Shown here piece after piece: positions 42,501-56,100 of a stretch of 64,000 nt of DNA. The stretch lies in assembly GCA_963855995.1 (NCBI GenBank), contig OY979716.1, positions 48,218,116-48,282,115 on the forward strand, written 5' to 3'. This stretch comes from Muricea muricata. Taxonomy: Eukaryota; Cnidaria; Anthozoa; Malacalcyonacea; Plexauridae. How positions within the stretch are numbered: position 1 is the first letter of the stretch; each line of letters begins with the position of its first letter. Below the pieces are notes generated by a model. That model was not told where the DNA came from, did not search any database, and was given only the letters and a program-made list of their open reading frames with translations. A program made the translations under genes and the position numbers.

Positions 42501-45500
42501 AATGTTCAAAGGTAATAAAGTAGTTACGAGGATTCCCGATGACAAAGTGTAGAAAAAGAGCCACCAAAATCTTTTCATAGCAAGTCAAATTCTTTAATAA
42601 TGGTAATGTTCAAAGGTAATAAAGTAGTTACGAGGATTCCAGATGACAAAGCGCAGAAAAAGAGCCACCAAAATCCATACATAGCAAGTTAAATTCTTTA
42701 ATAATGGTAATTTTCAAAGGTAATAAAGTAGTTACGAGGAGTCCAGATGACAAAGCGTAGAAAAAGAGCCACCAAAATCCATACATAGCAAGTTAAATTC
42801 TTTAATAATGGTAATGTTCAAAGGTAATAAAGTAGTTACGAGGATTCCAGATGACAAAGCGTAGAAAAAGAGCCACAAAAATCCATACATAGCAAGTTAA
42901 ATTCTTTAATAATGGTAATGTTCAAAGGTAATAAAGTAGTTACGAGGATTCCAGATGACAAAGCCTAGAAAAAGAGCCACCAAAATCCATACATAGCAAG
43001 TCAAATTCTTTAATAATGGTAATGTTCAAAGGTAATAAAGTAGTTACGAGGATTCCAGATGACAAAGCGTAGAAAAAGAGCCACCAAAATCTTTTCATAG
43101 CAAGTCAAATTCTTTAATAATGGTAATGTTCAAAGGTAATAAAGTAGTTACGAGGATTCCCGATGACAAAGTGTAGAAAAAGAGCCACCAAAATCTTTTC
43201 ATAGCAAGTTAAATTCTTTAATAATGGTAATGTTACAAGGTAATAAAGTAGTTACGAGGATTCCAGATGACAAAGCGTAGAAAAAGAGCCACCAAAATCC
43301 ATACATAGCAAGTTAAATTCTTTAATAATGGTAATGTTCAAAGGTAATAAAGTAGTTACGAGGATTCCAGATGACAAAGCGTAGAAAAAGAGCCACCAAA
43401 ATCTTTTCATAGCAAGTTAAATTCTTTAATAATGGTAATGTTCAAAGGTAATAAAGTAGTTACTAGGATTCCAGATGACAAAGCGTAGAAAAAGAGCCAC
43501 CAAAATCCATTCATAGCAAGTTAAATTCTTTAATAATGATAATGTTCAAAGGTAATAAAGTAGTTACGAGGATTCCAGATGACAAAGCCTAGAAAAAGAG
43601 CCACCAAAATCTTTTCATAGCAAGTCAAATTCTTTAATAATGGTAATATTCAAAGGTAATAAAGTAGTTACGAGGATTCCCCATGACAAAGTGTAGAAAA
43701 AGAGCCACCAAAATCTTTTCATAGCAAGTTAAATTCTTTAATAATGGTAATGTTCAAAGGTAATAAAGTAGTTACGAGGATTCCAGAAGACAAAGCGTAG
43801 AAAAAGAGCCACCAAAATCCATACATAGCAAGTTAAATTCTTTAATAATTGTAATGTTCAAAGGTAATAAAGTAGTTACGAGGATTCCCGATGACAAAGT
43901 GTAGAAAAAGAGCCACCAAAATTCATTCATAGCAAGTTAAATTCTTTAATAATCGTAATGTTCAAAGGTAATAAAATAGTTACTAGGATTCCAGATGACA
44001 AAGCGTAGAAAAAGAGCCACCAAAATCCATTCATAGCAAGTTAAATTCTTTAATAATGATAATGTTCAAAGGTAATAAAGTAGTTACGAGGATTCCAGAT
44101 GACAAAGTGTAGAAAAAGAGCCACCAAAATCTTTTCATAGCAAGTTAAATTCTTTAATAATGGTAATGTTCAAAGGTAATATAGTAGTTACGAGGATTCC
44201 AGATGACAAAGCGTAGAAAAAGAGCCACCAAAATCCATACATAGCAAGTTAAATTCTTTAATAATGGTAATGTTCAAAGGTAATAAAGTAGTTACGAGGA
44301 TTCCACATGACAAAGCGTAGAAAAAGAGCCACCAAAATCTTTTCATAGCAAGTTAAATTCTTTAATAATGGTAATGTTCAAAGGTAATAAAGTAGTTACT
44401 AGGATTCCAGATGACAAAGCGTAGAAAAAGAGCCACCAAAATCCATTCATAGCAAGTTAAATTCTTTAATAATGATAATGTTCAAAGGTAATAAAGTAGT
44501 TACGTGGATTCCAGATGACAAAGCGTAGAAAAAGAGCCACCAAAATCTTTTCATAGCAAGTCAAATTCTTTAATAATGGTAATGTTCAAAGGTAATAAAG
44601 TAGTTACGAGGATTCCCGATGACAAAGTGTAGAAAAAGAGCCACCAAAATCTTTTCATAGCAAGTTAAATTCTTTAATAATGGTAATGTCCAAAGGTAAT
44701 AAAGTAGTTACGAGGATTCCAGAAGACAAAGCGTAGAAAAAGAGCCACCAAAATCCATACATAGCAAGTTAAATTCTTGAATAATTGTAATGTTCAAAGG
44801 TAATAAAGTAGTTACGAGGATTCCAGATGAAAAAACGTAGAAAAAGAGCCACCAAAATCCATTCATAGCAAGTTAAATTCTTTAATAATGATAATGTTTA
44901 AAGGTAATAAAGTAGTTACGAGGATTCCAGAAGACAAAGTGTGGAAAAAGAGCCACCAAAATCTTTTCATAGCAAGTCAAATTCTTTAATAATCGTAATG
45001 TTCAAAGGTAATAAAGTAGTTACGAGGATTCCCGATGACAAAGTGTAGAAAAAGAGCCACCAAAATCTTTTCATAGCAAGTTAAATTCTTTAATAATGGT
45101 AATGTTCAAAGGTAATAAAGTAGTTACGAGGATTCCAGATGACAAAGCGTAGAAAAAGAGCCACCAAAATCCATACATAGCAAGTTAAATTCTTTAATAA
45201 TGGTAATGTTCAAAGGTAATAAAGTAGTTACGAGGATTCCAGATGACAAAGCGTAGAAAAAGAGCCACCAAAATCTTTTCATAGCAAGTTAAATTCTTTA
45301 ATAATGGTAATGTTCAAAGGTAATAAAGTAGTTACTAGGATTCCAGATGACAAAGCGTAGAAAAAGAGCCACCAAAATCCATTCATAGCAAGTTAATTTC
45401 TTTAATAATGATAATGTTCAAAGGTAATAAAGTAGTTACGAGGATTCCAGGTGACAAAGCGTAGAAAAAGAGCCACCAAAATCTTTTCATAGCAAGTCAA

Positions 45501-46560
45501 ATTCTTTAATAATCGTAATGTTCAAAGGTAATAAAGTAGTTACGAGGATTCCCGATGACAAAGTGTAGAAAAAGAGCCACCAAAATCTTTTCATAGCAAG
45601 TTAAATTCTTTAATAATGGTAATGTTCAAAGGTAATAAAGTAGTTATGAGGATTCCAGATGACAAAGCGTAGAAAAAGAGCCACCAAAATCCATACATAG
45701 CAAGTTAAATTCTTTAATAATTGTAATGTTCAAAGGTAATAAAGTAGTTACGAGGATTCCAGATGACAAAGCGTAGAAAAAGAGCCACCAAAAGTCTTTT
45801 CATAGCAAGTTAAATTCTTTAATAATGGTAATGTTCAAAGGTAATAAAGTAGTTACTAGGATTCCAGATGGCAAAGCGTAGAAAAAGAGCCACCAAAATC
45901 CATTCATAGCAAGTTAAATTCTTTAATAATGGTAATGTTCAAAGGTAATAAAGTAGTTACGAGGATTCCAGATGACAAAGCGTAGAAAAAGAGCCACCAA
46001 AATCCATACATAGAAAGTTAAATTCTTTAATAATGGTAATGTTCAAAGGTAATAAAGTAGTTACGAGGATTCCAGATGACAAAGCGTAGAAAAAGAGCCA
46101 CCAAAATCTTTTCATAGCAAGTCAAATTCTTTAATAATGGTAATGTTCAAAGGTAATAAAGTAGTTACGAGGATTCCCGATGACAAAGTGTAGAAAAAGA
46201 GCCACCAAAATTCATTCATAGCAAGTTAAATTCTTTAATAATCGTAATGTTCAAAGGTAATAAAATAGTTACTAGGATTCCAGATGACAAAGCGTAGAAA
46301 AAGAGCCACCAAAATCCATTCATAGCAAGTTAAATTCTTTAATAATGATAATGTTCAAAGGTAATAAAGTAGTTACGAGGATTCCCGATGACAAAGTGTA
46401 GAAAAAGAGCCACCAAAATCTTTTCATAGCAAGTCAAATTCTTTAATAATGGTAATGTTCAAAGGTAATAAAGTAGTTACGAGGATTCCAGATGACAAAG
46501 CGCAGAAAAAGAGCCACCAAAATCCATACATAGCAAGTTAAATTCTTTAATAATGGTAAT
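31881..46560 (+). repeat. 55-monomer (5.72-kb) higher-order repeat, up to three copies
   Basis: GATGAAAAAACGTAG occurs only at 33382, 39105 and 44826 (spacings 5723 and 5721). TGATTGTAAT occurs at 31881 and 37604 (5723). GGTAATTTTCAAAGG occurs around 40831, 42703 and 46552, giving 5721 for the outer pair and 1872 (18 monomers) for the first pair. 55 x 104 is 5720. Rare private mutations shared at a fixed distance prove block duplication. Confidence 0.85.
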
Positions 46561-49500
46561 TTTCAAAGGTAATAAAGTAGTTACGAGGAGTCCAGATGAC
46601 AAAGCGTAGAAAAAGAGCCACCAAAATCCATACATAGCAAGTTAAATTCTTTAATAATGGTAATGTTCAAAGGTAATAAAGTAGTTACGAGGATTCCAGA
46701 TGACAAAGCGTAGAAAAAGAGCCACAAAAATCCATACATAGCAAGTTAAATTCTTTAATAATGGTAATGTTCAAAGGTAATAAAGTAGTTACGAGGATTC
46801 CAGATGACAAAGCCTAGAAAAAGAGCCACCAAAATCCATACATAGCAAGTCAAATTCTTTAATAATGGTAATGTTCAAAGGTAATAAAGTAGTTACGAGG
46901 ATTCCAGATGACAAAGCGTAGAAAAAGAGCCACCAAAATCTTTTCATAGCAAGTCAAATTCTTTAATAATGGTAATGTTCAAAGGTAATAAAGTAGTTAC
47001 GAGGATTCCCGATGACAAAGTGTAGAAAAAGAGCCACCAAAATCTTTTCATAGCAAGTTAAATTCTTTAATAATGGTAATGTTACAAGGTAATAAAGTAG
47101 TTACGAGGATTCCAGATGACAAAGCGTAGAAAAAGAGCCACCAAAATCCATACATAGCAAGTTAAATTCTTTAATAATGGTAATGTTCAAAGGTAATAAA
47201 GTAGTTACGAGGATTCCAGATGACAAAGCGTAGAAAAAGAGCCACCAAAATCTTTTCATAGCAAGTTAAATTCTTTAATAATGGTAATGTTCAAAGGTAA
47301 TAAAGTAGTTACTAGGATTCCAGATGACAAAGCGTAGAAAAAGAGCCACCAAAATCCATTCATAGCAAGTTAAATTCTTTAATAATGATAATGTTCAAAG
47401 GTAATAAAGTAGTTACGAGGATTCCAGATGACAAAGCCTAGAAAAAGAGCCACCAAAATCTTTTCATAGCAAGTCAAATTCTTTAATAATGGTAATATTC
47501 AAAGGTAATAAAGTAGTTACGAGGATTCCCCATGACAAAGTGTAGAAAAAGAGCCACCAAAATCTTTTCATAGCAAGTTAAATTCTTTAATAATGGTAAT
47601 GTTCAAAGGTAATAAAGTAGTTACGAGGATTCCAGAAGACAAAGCGTAGAAAAAGAGCCACCAAAATCCATACATAGCAAGTTAAATTCTTTAATAATTG
47701 TAATGTTCAAAGGTAATAAAGTAGTTACGAGGATTCCAGATGACAAAGTGTAGAAAAAGAGCCACCAAAATCTTTTCATAGCAAGTTAAATTCTTTAATA
47801 ATGGTAATGTTCAAAGGTAATAAAGTAGTTACGAGGATTCCAGATGACAAAGCGTAGAAAAAGAGCCACCAAAATCCATACATAGCAAGTTAAATTCTTT
47901 AATAATGGTAATGTTCAAAGGTAATAAAGTAGTTACGAGGATTCCAGATGACAAAGCGTAGAAAAAGAGCCACCAAAATCTTTTCATAGCAAGTTAAATT
48001 CTTTAATAATGGTAATGTTCAAAGGTAATAAAGTAGTTACTAGGATTCCAGATGACAAAGCGTAGAAAAAGAGCCACCAAAATCCATTCATAGCAAGTTA
48101 AATTCTTTAATAATGATAATGTTGAAAGGTAATAAAGTAGTTACGAGGATTCCAGATGACAAAGCGTAGAAAAAGAGCCACCAAAATCTTTTCATAGCAA
48201 GTCAAATTCTTTAATAATGGTAATGTTCAAAGGTAATAAAGTAGTTACGAGGATTCCCGATGACAAAGTGTAGAAAAAGAGCCACCAAAATCCATACATA
48301 GCAAGTTAAATTCTTTAATAATGGTAATGTTCAAAGGTAATAAAGTAGTTACGAGGATTCCAGATGACAAAGCGTAGAAAAAGAGCCACCAAAATCTTTT
48401 CATAGCAAGTTAAATTCTTTAATAATGGTAATGTTCAAAGGTAATAAAGTAGTTACTAGGATTCCAGATGGCAAAGCGTAGAAAAAGAGCCACCAAAATC
48501 CATTCATAGCAAGTTAAATTCTTTAATAATGATAATGTTCAAAAGTAATAAAGTAGTTACGAGGATTCCAGATGACAAAGCATAGAAAAAGAGCCACCAA
48601 AATCTTTTCATAGCAAGTCAAATTCTTTAATAATGGTAATGTTCAAAGGTAATAAAGTAGTTACGAGGATTCCAGATGACAAAGCGCAGAAAAAGAGCCA
48701 CCAAAATCCATACATAGCAAGTTAAATTCTTTAATAATGGTAATGTTCAAAGGTAATAAAGTAGTTACGAGGATTCCAGATGACAAAGCATAGAAAAAGA
48801 GCCACCAAAATCTTTTCATAGCAAGTCAAATTCTTTAATAATGGTAATGTTCAAGGCTAATAAAGTAGTTACGAGGATTCCTGATGACAAAGCGTAGAAA
48901 AAGAGCCACCAAAATCCATACATAGCAAGTTAAATTCTTTAATAATGGTAATGTTCAAAGGTAATAAAGTAGTTACGAGGATTCCAGATGACAAAGCGTA
49001 GAAAAAGAGCCACCAAAATCTTTTCATAGCAAGTTAAATTCTTTAATAATGGTAATGTTCAAAGGTAATAAAGTAGTTACGAGGATTCCAGATGACAAAG
49101 CGTACAAAAAGAGCCACCAAAATCCATTCATAGCAAGTTAAATTCTTTAATAATGATAATGTTCAAAGGTAATAAAGTAGTTACGAGGATTCCAGATGAC
49201 AAAGCGTAGAAAAAGAGCCACCAAAATCTTTTCATAGCAAGTCAAATTCTTTAATAATGGTAATGTTCAAAGGTAATAAAGTAGTTACGAGGATTCCCGA
49301 TGATAAAGTGTAGAAAAAGAGCCACCAAAATTCATTCATAGCAAGTTAAATTCTTTAATAATCGTAATGTTCAAAGGTAATAAAATAGTTACGAGGATTC
49401 CAGATGACAAAGTGTAGAAAAAGAGCCACCAAAATCTTTTCATAGCAAGTTAAATTCTTTAATAATGATAATGTTCAAAGGTAATAAAGTAGTTACGAGG

Positions 49501-52500
49501 ATTCCAGATGACAAAGCGTAGAAAAAGAGCCACCAAAATCTTTTCATAGCAAGTTAAATTCTTTAATAATGGTAATGTTCAAAGGTAATAAAGTAGTTAC
49601 TAGGATTCCAGATGACAAAGCGTAGAAAAAGAGCCACCAAAATCCATTCATAGCAAGTTAAATTCTTTAATAATGATAATGTTCAAAGGTAATAAAGTAG
49701 TTACGAGGATTCCAGAAGACAAAGCGTGGAAAAAGAGCCACCAAAATCTTTTCATAGCAAGTCAAATTCTTTAATAATGGTAATGTTCAAAGGTAATAAA
49801 GTAGTTACGAGGATTCCAGATGACAAAGCGTAGAAAAAGAGCCACCAAAATCCATACATAGCAAGTTAAATTCTTTAATAATGGTAATGTTCAAAGGTAA
49901 TAAAGTAGTTACGAGGATTCCAGATGACAAAGCGTAGAAAAAGAGCCACCAAAGTCTTCTCATAGCAAGTTAAATTCTTTAATAATGGTAATGTTCAAAG
50001 GTAATAAAGTAGTTACGAGCATTCCAGATGACAAAGCGTAGAAAAAGAGCCACCAAAATCCATTCATAGCAAGTTAAATTCTTTAATAATGATAATGTTC
50101 AAAGGTAATAAAGTAGTTACGAGGATTCCAGATGACAAAGCGTAGAAAAAGAGCCACCAAAATCTTTTCATAGCAAGTTAAATTCTTTAATAATGGTAAT
50201 GTTCAAAGGTAATAAAGTAGTTATGAGGATTCCAGATGACAAAGCGTAGAAAAAGAGCCACCAAAATCCATACATAGCAAGTTAAATTCTTTAATAATGG
50301 TAATGTTCAAAGGTAATAAAGTAGTTACGAGGATTCCAGATGACAAAGCGTAGAAAAAGAGCCACCAAAATCTTTTCATAGCAAGTTAAATTCTTTAATA
50401 ATGGTAATGTTCAAAGGTAATAAAGTAGTTACGAGGATTCCAGATGACAAAGCGTACAAAAAGAGCCACCAAAATCCATTCATAGCAAGTTAAATTCTTT
50501 AATAATGATAATGTTCAAAGGTAATAAAGTAGTTACGAGGATTCCAGATGACAAAGCGTAGAAAAAGAGCCACCAAAATCTTTTCATAGCAAGTCAAATT
50601 CTTTAATAATGGTAATGTTCAAAGGTAATAAAGTAGTTACGAGGATTCCCGATGATAAAGTGTAGAAAAAGAGCCACCAAAATTCATTCATAGCAAGTTA
50701 AATTCTTTAATAATCGTAATGTTCAAAGGTAATAAAATAGTTACGAGGATTCCAGATGACAAAGTGTAGAAAAAGAGCCACCAAAATCTTTTCATAGCAA
50801 GTTAAATTCTTTAATAATGATAATGTTCAAAGGTAATAAAGTAGTTACGAGGATTCCAGATGACAAAGCGTAGAAAAAGAGCCACCAAAATCTTTTCATA
50901 GCAAGTTAAATTCTTTAATAATGGTAATGTTCAAAGGTAATAAAGTAGTTACTAGGATTCCAGATGACAAAGCGTAGAAAAAGAGCCACCAAAATCCATT
51001 CATAGCAAGTTAAATTCTTTAATAATGATAATGTTCAAAGGTAATAAAGTAGTTACGAGGATTCCAGAAGACAAAGCGTGGAAAAAGAGCCACCAAAATC
51101 TTTTCATAGCAAGTCAAATTCTTTAATAATGGTAATGTTCAAAGGTAATAAAGTAGTTACGAGGATTCCAGATGACAAAGCGTAGAAAAAGAGCCACCAA
51201 AATCCATACATAGCAAGTTAAATTCTTTAATAATGGTAATGTTCAAAGGTAATAAAGTAGTTACGAGGATTCCAGATGACAAAGCGTAGAAAAAGAGCCA
51301 CCAAAGTCTTCTCATAGCAAGTTAAATTCTTTAATAATGGTAATGTTCAAAGGTAATAAAGTAGTTACGAGCATTCCAGATGACAAAGCGTAGAAAAAGA
51401 GCCACCAAAATCCATTCATAGCAAGTTAAATTCTTTAATAATGATAATGTTCAAAGGTAATAAAGTAGTTACGAGGATTCCAGATGACAAAGCGTAGAAA
51501 AAGAGCCACCAAAATCTTTTCATAGCAAGTTAAATTCTTTAATAATGGTAATGTTCAAAGGTAATAAAGTAGTTATGAGGATTCCAGATGACAAAGCGTA
51601 GAAAAAGAGCCACCAAAATCCATACATAGCAAGTTAAATTCTTTAATAATTGTAATGTTCAAAGGTAATAAAGTAGTTACGAGGATTCCAGATGACAAAG
51701 CGTAGAAAAAGAGCCACCAAAAGTCTTTTCATAGCAAGTTAAATTCTTTAATAATGGTAATGTTCAAAGGTAATAAAGTAGTTATGAGGATTCCAGATGA
51801 CAAAGCGTAGAAAAAGAGCCACCAAAATGCATACATAGCAAGTTAAATTCTTTAATAATGGTAATGTTCAAAGGTAATAAAGTAGTTACGAGGATTCCAG
51901 ATGACAAAGCGTAGAAAAAGAGCCACCAAAATCCATACATAGCAAGTTAAATTCTTTAATAATGGTAATGTTCAAAGGTAATAAAGTAGTTACGAGGATT
52001 CCAGATGACAAAGCGTAGAAAAAGAGCCACCAAAATCCATACATAGCAAGTTAAATTCTTTAATAATGGTAATGTTCAAAGGTAATAAAGTAGTTACGAG
52101 GATTCCAGATGACAAAGCGTAGAAAAAGAGCCACCAAAATCCATACATAGCAAGTTAAATTCTTTAATAATGGTAATGTTCAAAGGTAATAAAGTAGTTA
52201 CTAGGATTCCAGATGGCAAAGCGTAGAAAAAGAGCCACCAAAATCCATTCATAGCAAGTTAAATTCTTTAATAATGATAATGTTCAAAGGTAATAAAGTA
52301 GTTACGAGGATTCCAGATGACAAAGCATAGAAAAAGAGCCACCAAAATCTTTTCATAGCAAGTCAAATTCTTTAATAATGGTAATGTTCAAAGGTAATAA
52401 AGTAGTTACGAGGATTCCAGATGACAAAGCGTAGAAAAAGAGCCACCAAAATCCATACATAGCAAGTTAAATTCTTTAATAATGGTAATGTTCAAAGGTA

Positions 52501-53140
52501 ATAAAGTAGTTACGAGGATTCCAGATGACAAAGCGTAGAAAAAGAGCCACCAAAATCCATACATAGCAAGTTAAATTCTTTAATAATGGTAATGTTCAAA
52601 GGTAATAAAGTAGTTACGAGGATTCCAGATGACAAAGCGTAGAAAAAGAGCCACCAAAATCCATACATAGCAAGTTAAATTCTTTAATAATGGTAATGTT
52701 CAAAGGTAATAAAGTAGTTACGAGGATTCCAGATGACAAAGCGTAGAAAAAGAGCCACCAAAATCTTTTCATAGCAAGTCAAATTCTTTAATAATGGTAA
52801 TGTTTAAAGGTAATAAAGTAGTTACGAGGATTCCCGATGACAAAGTGTAGAAAAAGAGCCACCAAAATCCATACGTAGCAAGTTAAATTCTTTAATAATG
52901 GTAATGTTCAAAGGTAATAAAGTAGTTACTAGGATTCCAGATGACAAAGCGTAGAAAAAGAGCCACCAAAATCCATTCATAGCAAGTTAAATTCTTTAAT
53001 AATGATAATGTTCAAAGGTAATAAAGTAGTTACGAGGATTCCAGATGACAAAGCGTAGAAAAAGAGCCACCAAAATCTTTTCATAGCAAGTCAAATTCTT
53101 TAATAATGGTAATGTTCAAAGGTAATAAAGTAGTTACGAG

Positions 53141-56100
53141 GATTCCCCATGACAAAGTGTAGAAAAAGAGCCACCAAAATCTTTTCATAGCAAGTTAAAT
53201 TCTTTAATAATGGTAATGTTCAAAGGTAATAAAGTAGTTACGAGGATTCCAGAAGACAAAGCGTAGAAAAAGAGCCACCAAAATCCATACATAGCAAGTT
53301 AAATTCTTTAATAATGGTAATGTTCAAAGGTAATAAAGTAGTTACGAGGATTCCAGATGACAAAGTGTAGAAAAAGAGCCACCAAAATCTTTTCATAGCA
53401 AGTTAAATTCTTTAATAATGGTAATGTTCAAAGGTAATAAAGTAGTTACGAGGATTCCAGATGACAAAGCGTAGAAAAAGAGCCACCAAAATCCATACAT
53501 AGCAAGTTAAATTCTTTAATAATGGTAATGTTCAAAGGTAATAAAGTAGTTACGAGGATTCCAGATGACAAAGCGTAGAAAAAGAGCCACCAAAATCTTT
53601 TCATAGCAAGTTAAATTCTTTAATAATGGTAATGTTCAAAGGTAATAAAGTAGTTACTAGGATTCCAGATGACAAAGCGTAGAAAAAGAGCCACCAAAAT
53701 CCATTCATAGCAAGTTAAATTCTTTAATAATGAAAATGTTTAAAGGTAATAAAGTAGTTACGAGGATTCCAGATGACAAAGCGTAGAAAAAGAGCCACCA
53801 AAATCTTTTCATAGCAAGTCAAATTCTTTAATAATGGTAATGTTCAAAGGTAATAAAGTAGTTACGAGGATTCCCGATGACAAAGTGTAGAAAAAGAGCC
53901 ACCAAAATCCATACATAGCAAGTTAAATTCTTTAATAATGGTAATGTTCAAAGGTAATAAAGTAGTTACGAGGATTCCAGATGACAAAGCGTAGAAAAAG
54001 AGCCACCAAAATCTTTTCATAGCAAGTTAAATTCTTTAATAATGGTAATGTTCAAAGGTAATAAAGTAGTTACTAGGATTCCAGATGGCAAAGCGTAGAA
54101 AAAGAGCCACCAAAATCCATTCATAGCAAGTTAAACTCTTTAATAATGATAATGTTCAAAAGTAATAAAGTAGTTACGAGGATTCCAGATGACAAAGCAT
54201 AGAAAAAGAGCCACCAAAATCTTTTCATAGCAAGTCAAATTCTTTAATAATGGTAATGTTCAAAGGTAATAAAGTAGTTACGAGGATTCCAGATGACAAA
54301 GCGCAGAAAAAGAGCCACCAAAAGTCTTTTCATAGCAAGTTAAATTCTTTAATAATGGTAATGTTCAAAGGTAATAAAGTAGTTATGAGGATTCCAGATG
54401 ACAAAGCGTAGAAAAAGAGCCACCAAAATCCATACATAGCAAGTTAAATTCTTTAATAATTGTAATGTTCAAAGGTAATAAAGTAGTTACGAGGATTCCA
54501 GATGACAAAGCGTAGAAAAAGAGCCACCAAAAGTCTTTTCATAGCAAGTTAAATTCTTTAATAATGGTAATGTTCAAAGGTAATAAAGTAGTTACTAGGA
54601 TTCCAGATGGCAAAGCGTAGAAAAAGAGCCACCAAAATCCATTCATAGCAAGTTAAATTCTTTAATAATGATAATGTTCAAAGGTAATAAAGTAGTTACG
54701 AGGATTCCAGATGACAAAGCATAGAAAAACAGCCACCAAAATCTTTTCATAGCAAGTCAAATTCTTTAATAATGGTAATGTTCAAAGGTAATAAAGTAGT
54801 TACGAGGATTCCAGATGACAAAGCGTAGAAAAAGAGCCACCAAAATCCATACATAGCAAGTTAAATTCTTTAATAATGGTAATGTTCAAAGGTAATAAAG
54901 TAGTTACGAGGATTCCAGATGACAAAGCGTAGAAAAAGAGCCACCAAAATCCATACATAGCAAGTTAAATTCTTTAATAATGGTAATGTTCAAAGGTAAT
55001 AAAGTAGTTACGAGGATTCCAGATGACAAAGCGTAGAAAAAGAGCCACCAAAATCCATACATAGCAAGTTAAATTCTTTAATAATGGTAATGTTCAAAGG
55101 TAATAAAGTAGTTACGAGGATTCCAGATGGCAAAGCGTAGAAAAAGAGCCACCAAAATCCATTCATAGCAAGTTAAATTCTTTAATAATGATAATGTTCA
55201 AAGGTAATAAAGTAGTTACGAGGATTCCAGATGACAAAGCATAGAAAAAGAGCCACCAAAATCTTTTCATAGCAAGTCAAATTCTTTAATAATGGTAATG
55301 TTCAAAGGTAATAAAGTAGTTACGAGGATTCCAGATGACAAAGCGTAGAAAAAGAGCCACCAAAATCCATACATAGCAAGTTAAATTCTTTAATAATGGT
55401 AATGTTCAAAGGTAATAAAGTAGTTACGAGGATTCCAGATGACAAAGCGTAGAAAAAGAGCCACCAAAATCCATACATAGCAAGTTAAATTCTTTAATAA
55501 TGGTAATGTTCAAAGGTAATAAAGTAGTTACGAGGATTCCAGATGACAAAGCGTAGAAAAAGAGCCACCAAAATCCATACATAGCAAGTTAAATTCTTTA
55601 ATAATGGTAATGTTCAAAGGTAATAAAGTAGTTACGAGGATTCCAGATGACAAAGCGTAGAAAAAGAGCCACCAAAATCTTTTCATAGCAAGTCAAATTC
55701 TTTAATAATGGTAATGTTTAAAGGTAATAAAGTAGTTACGAGGATTCCCGATGACAAAGTGTAGAAAAAGAGCCACCAAAATCCATACATAGCAAGTTAA
55801 ATTCTTTAATAATGGTAATGTTCAAAGGTAATAAAGTAGTTACGAGGATTCCAGATGACAAAGCGTAGAAAAAGAGCCACCAAAATCTTTTCATAGCAAG
55901 TTAAATTCTTTAATAATGGTAATGTTCAAAGGTAATAAACTAGTTACTAGGATTCCAGATGGCAAAGCGTAGAAAAAGAGCCACCAAAATCCATTCATAG
56001 CAAGTTAAATTCTTTAATAATGATAATGTTCAAAAGTAATAAAGTAGTTACGAGGATTCCAGATGACAAAGCATAGAAAAAGAGCCACCAAAATCTTTTC

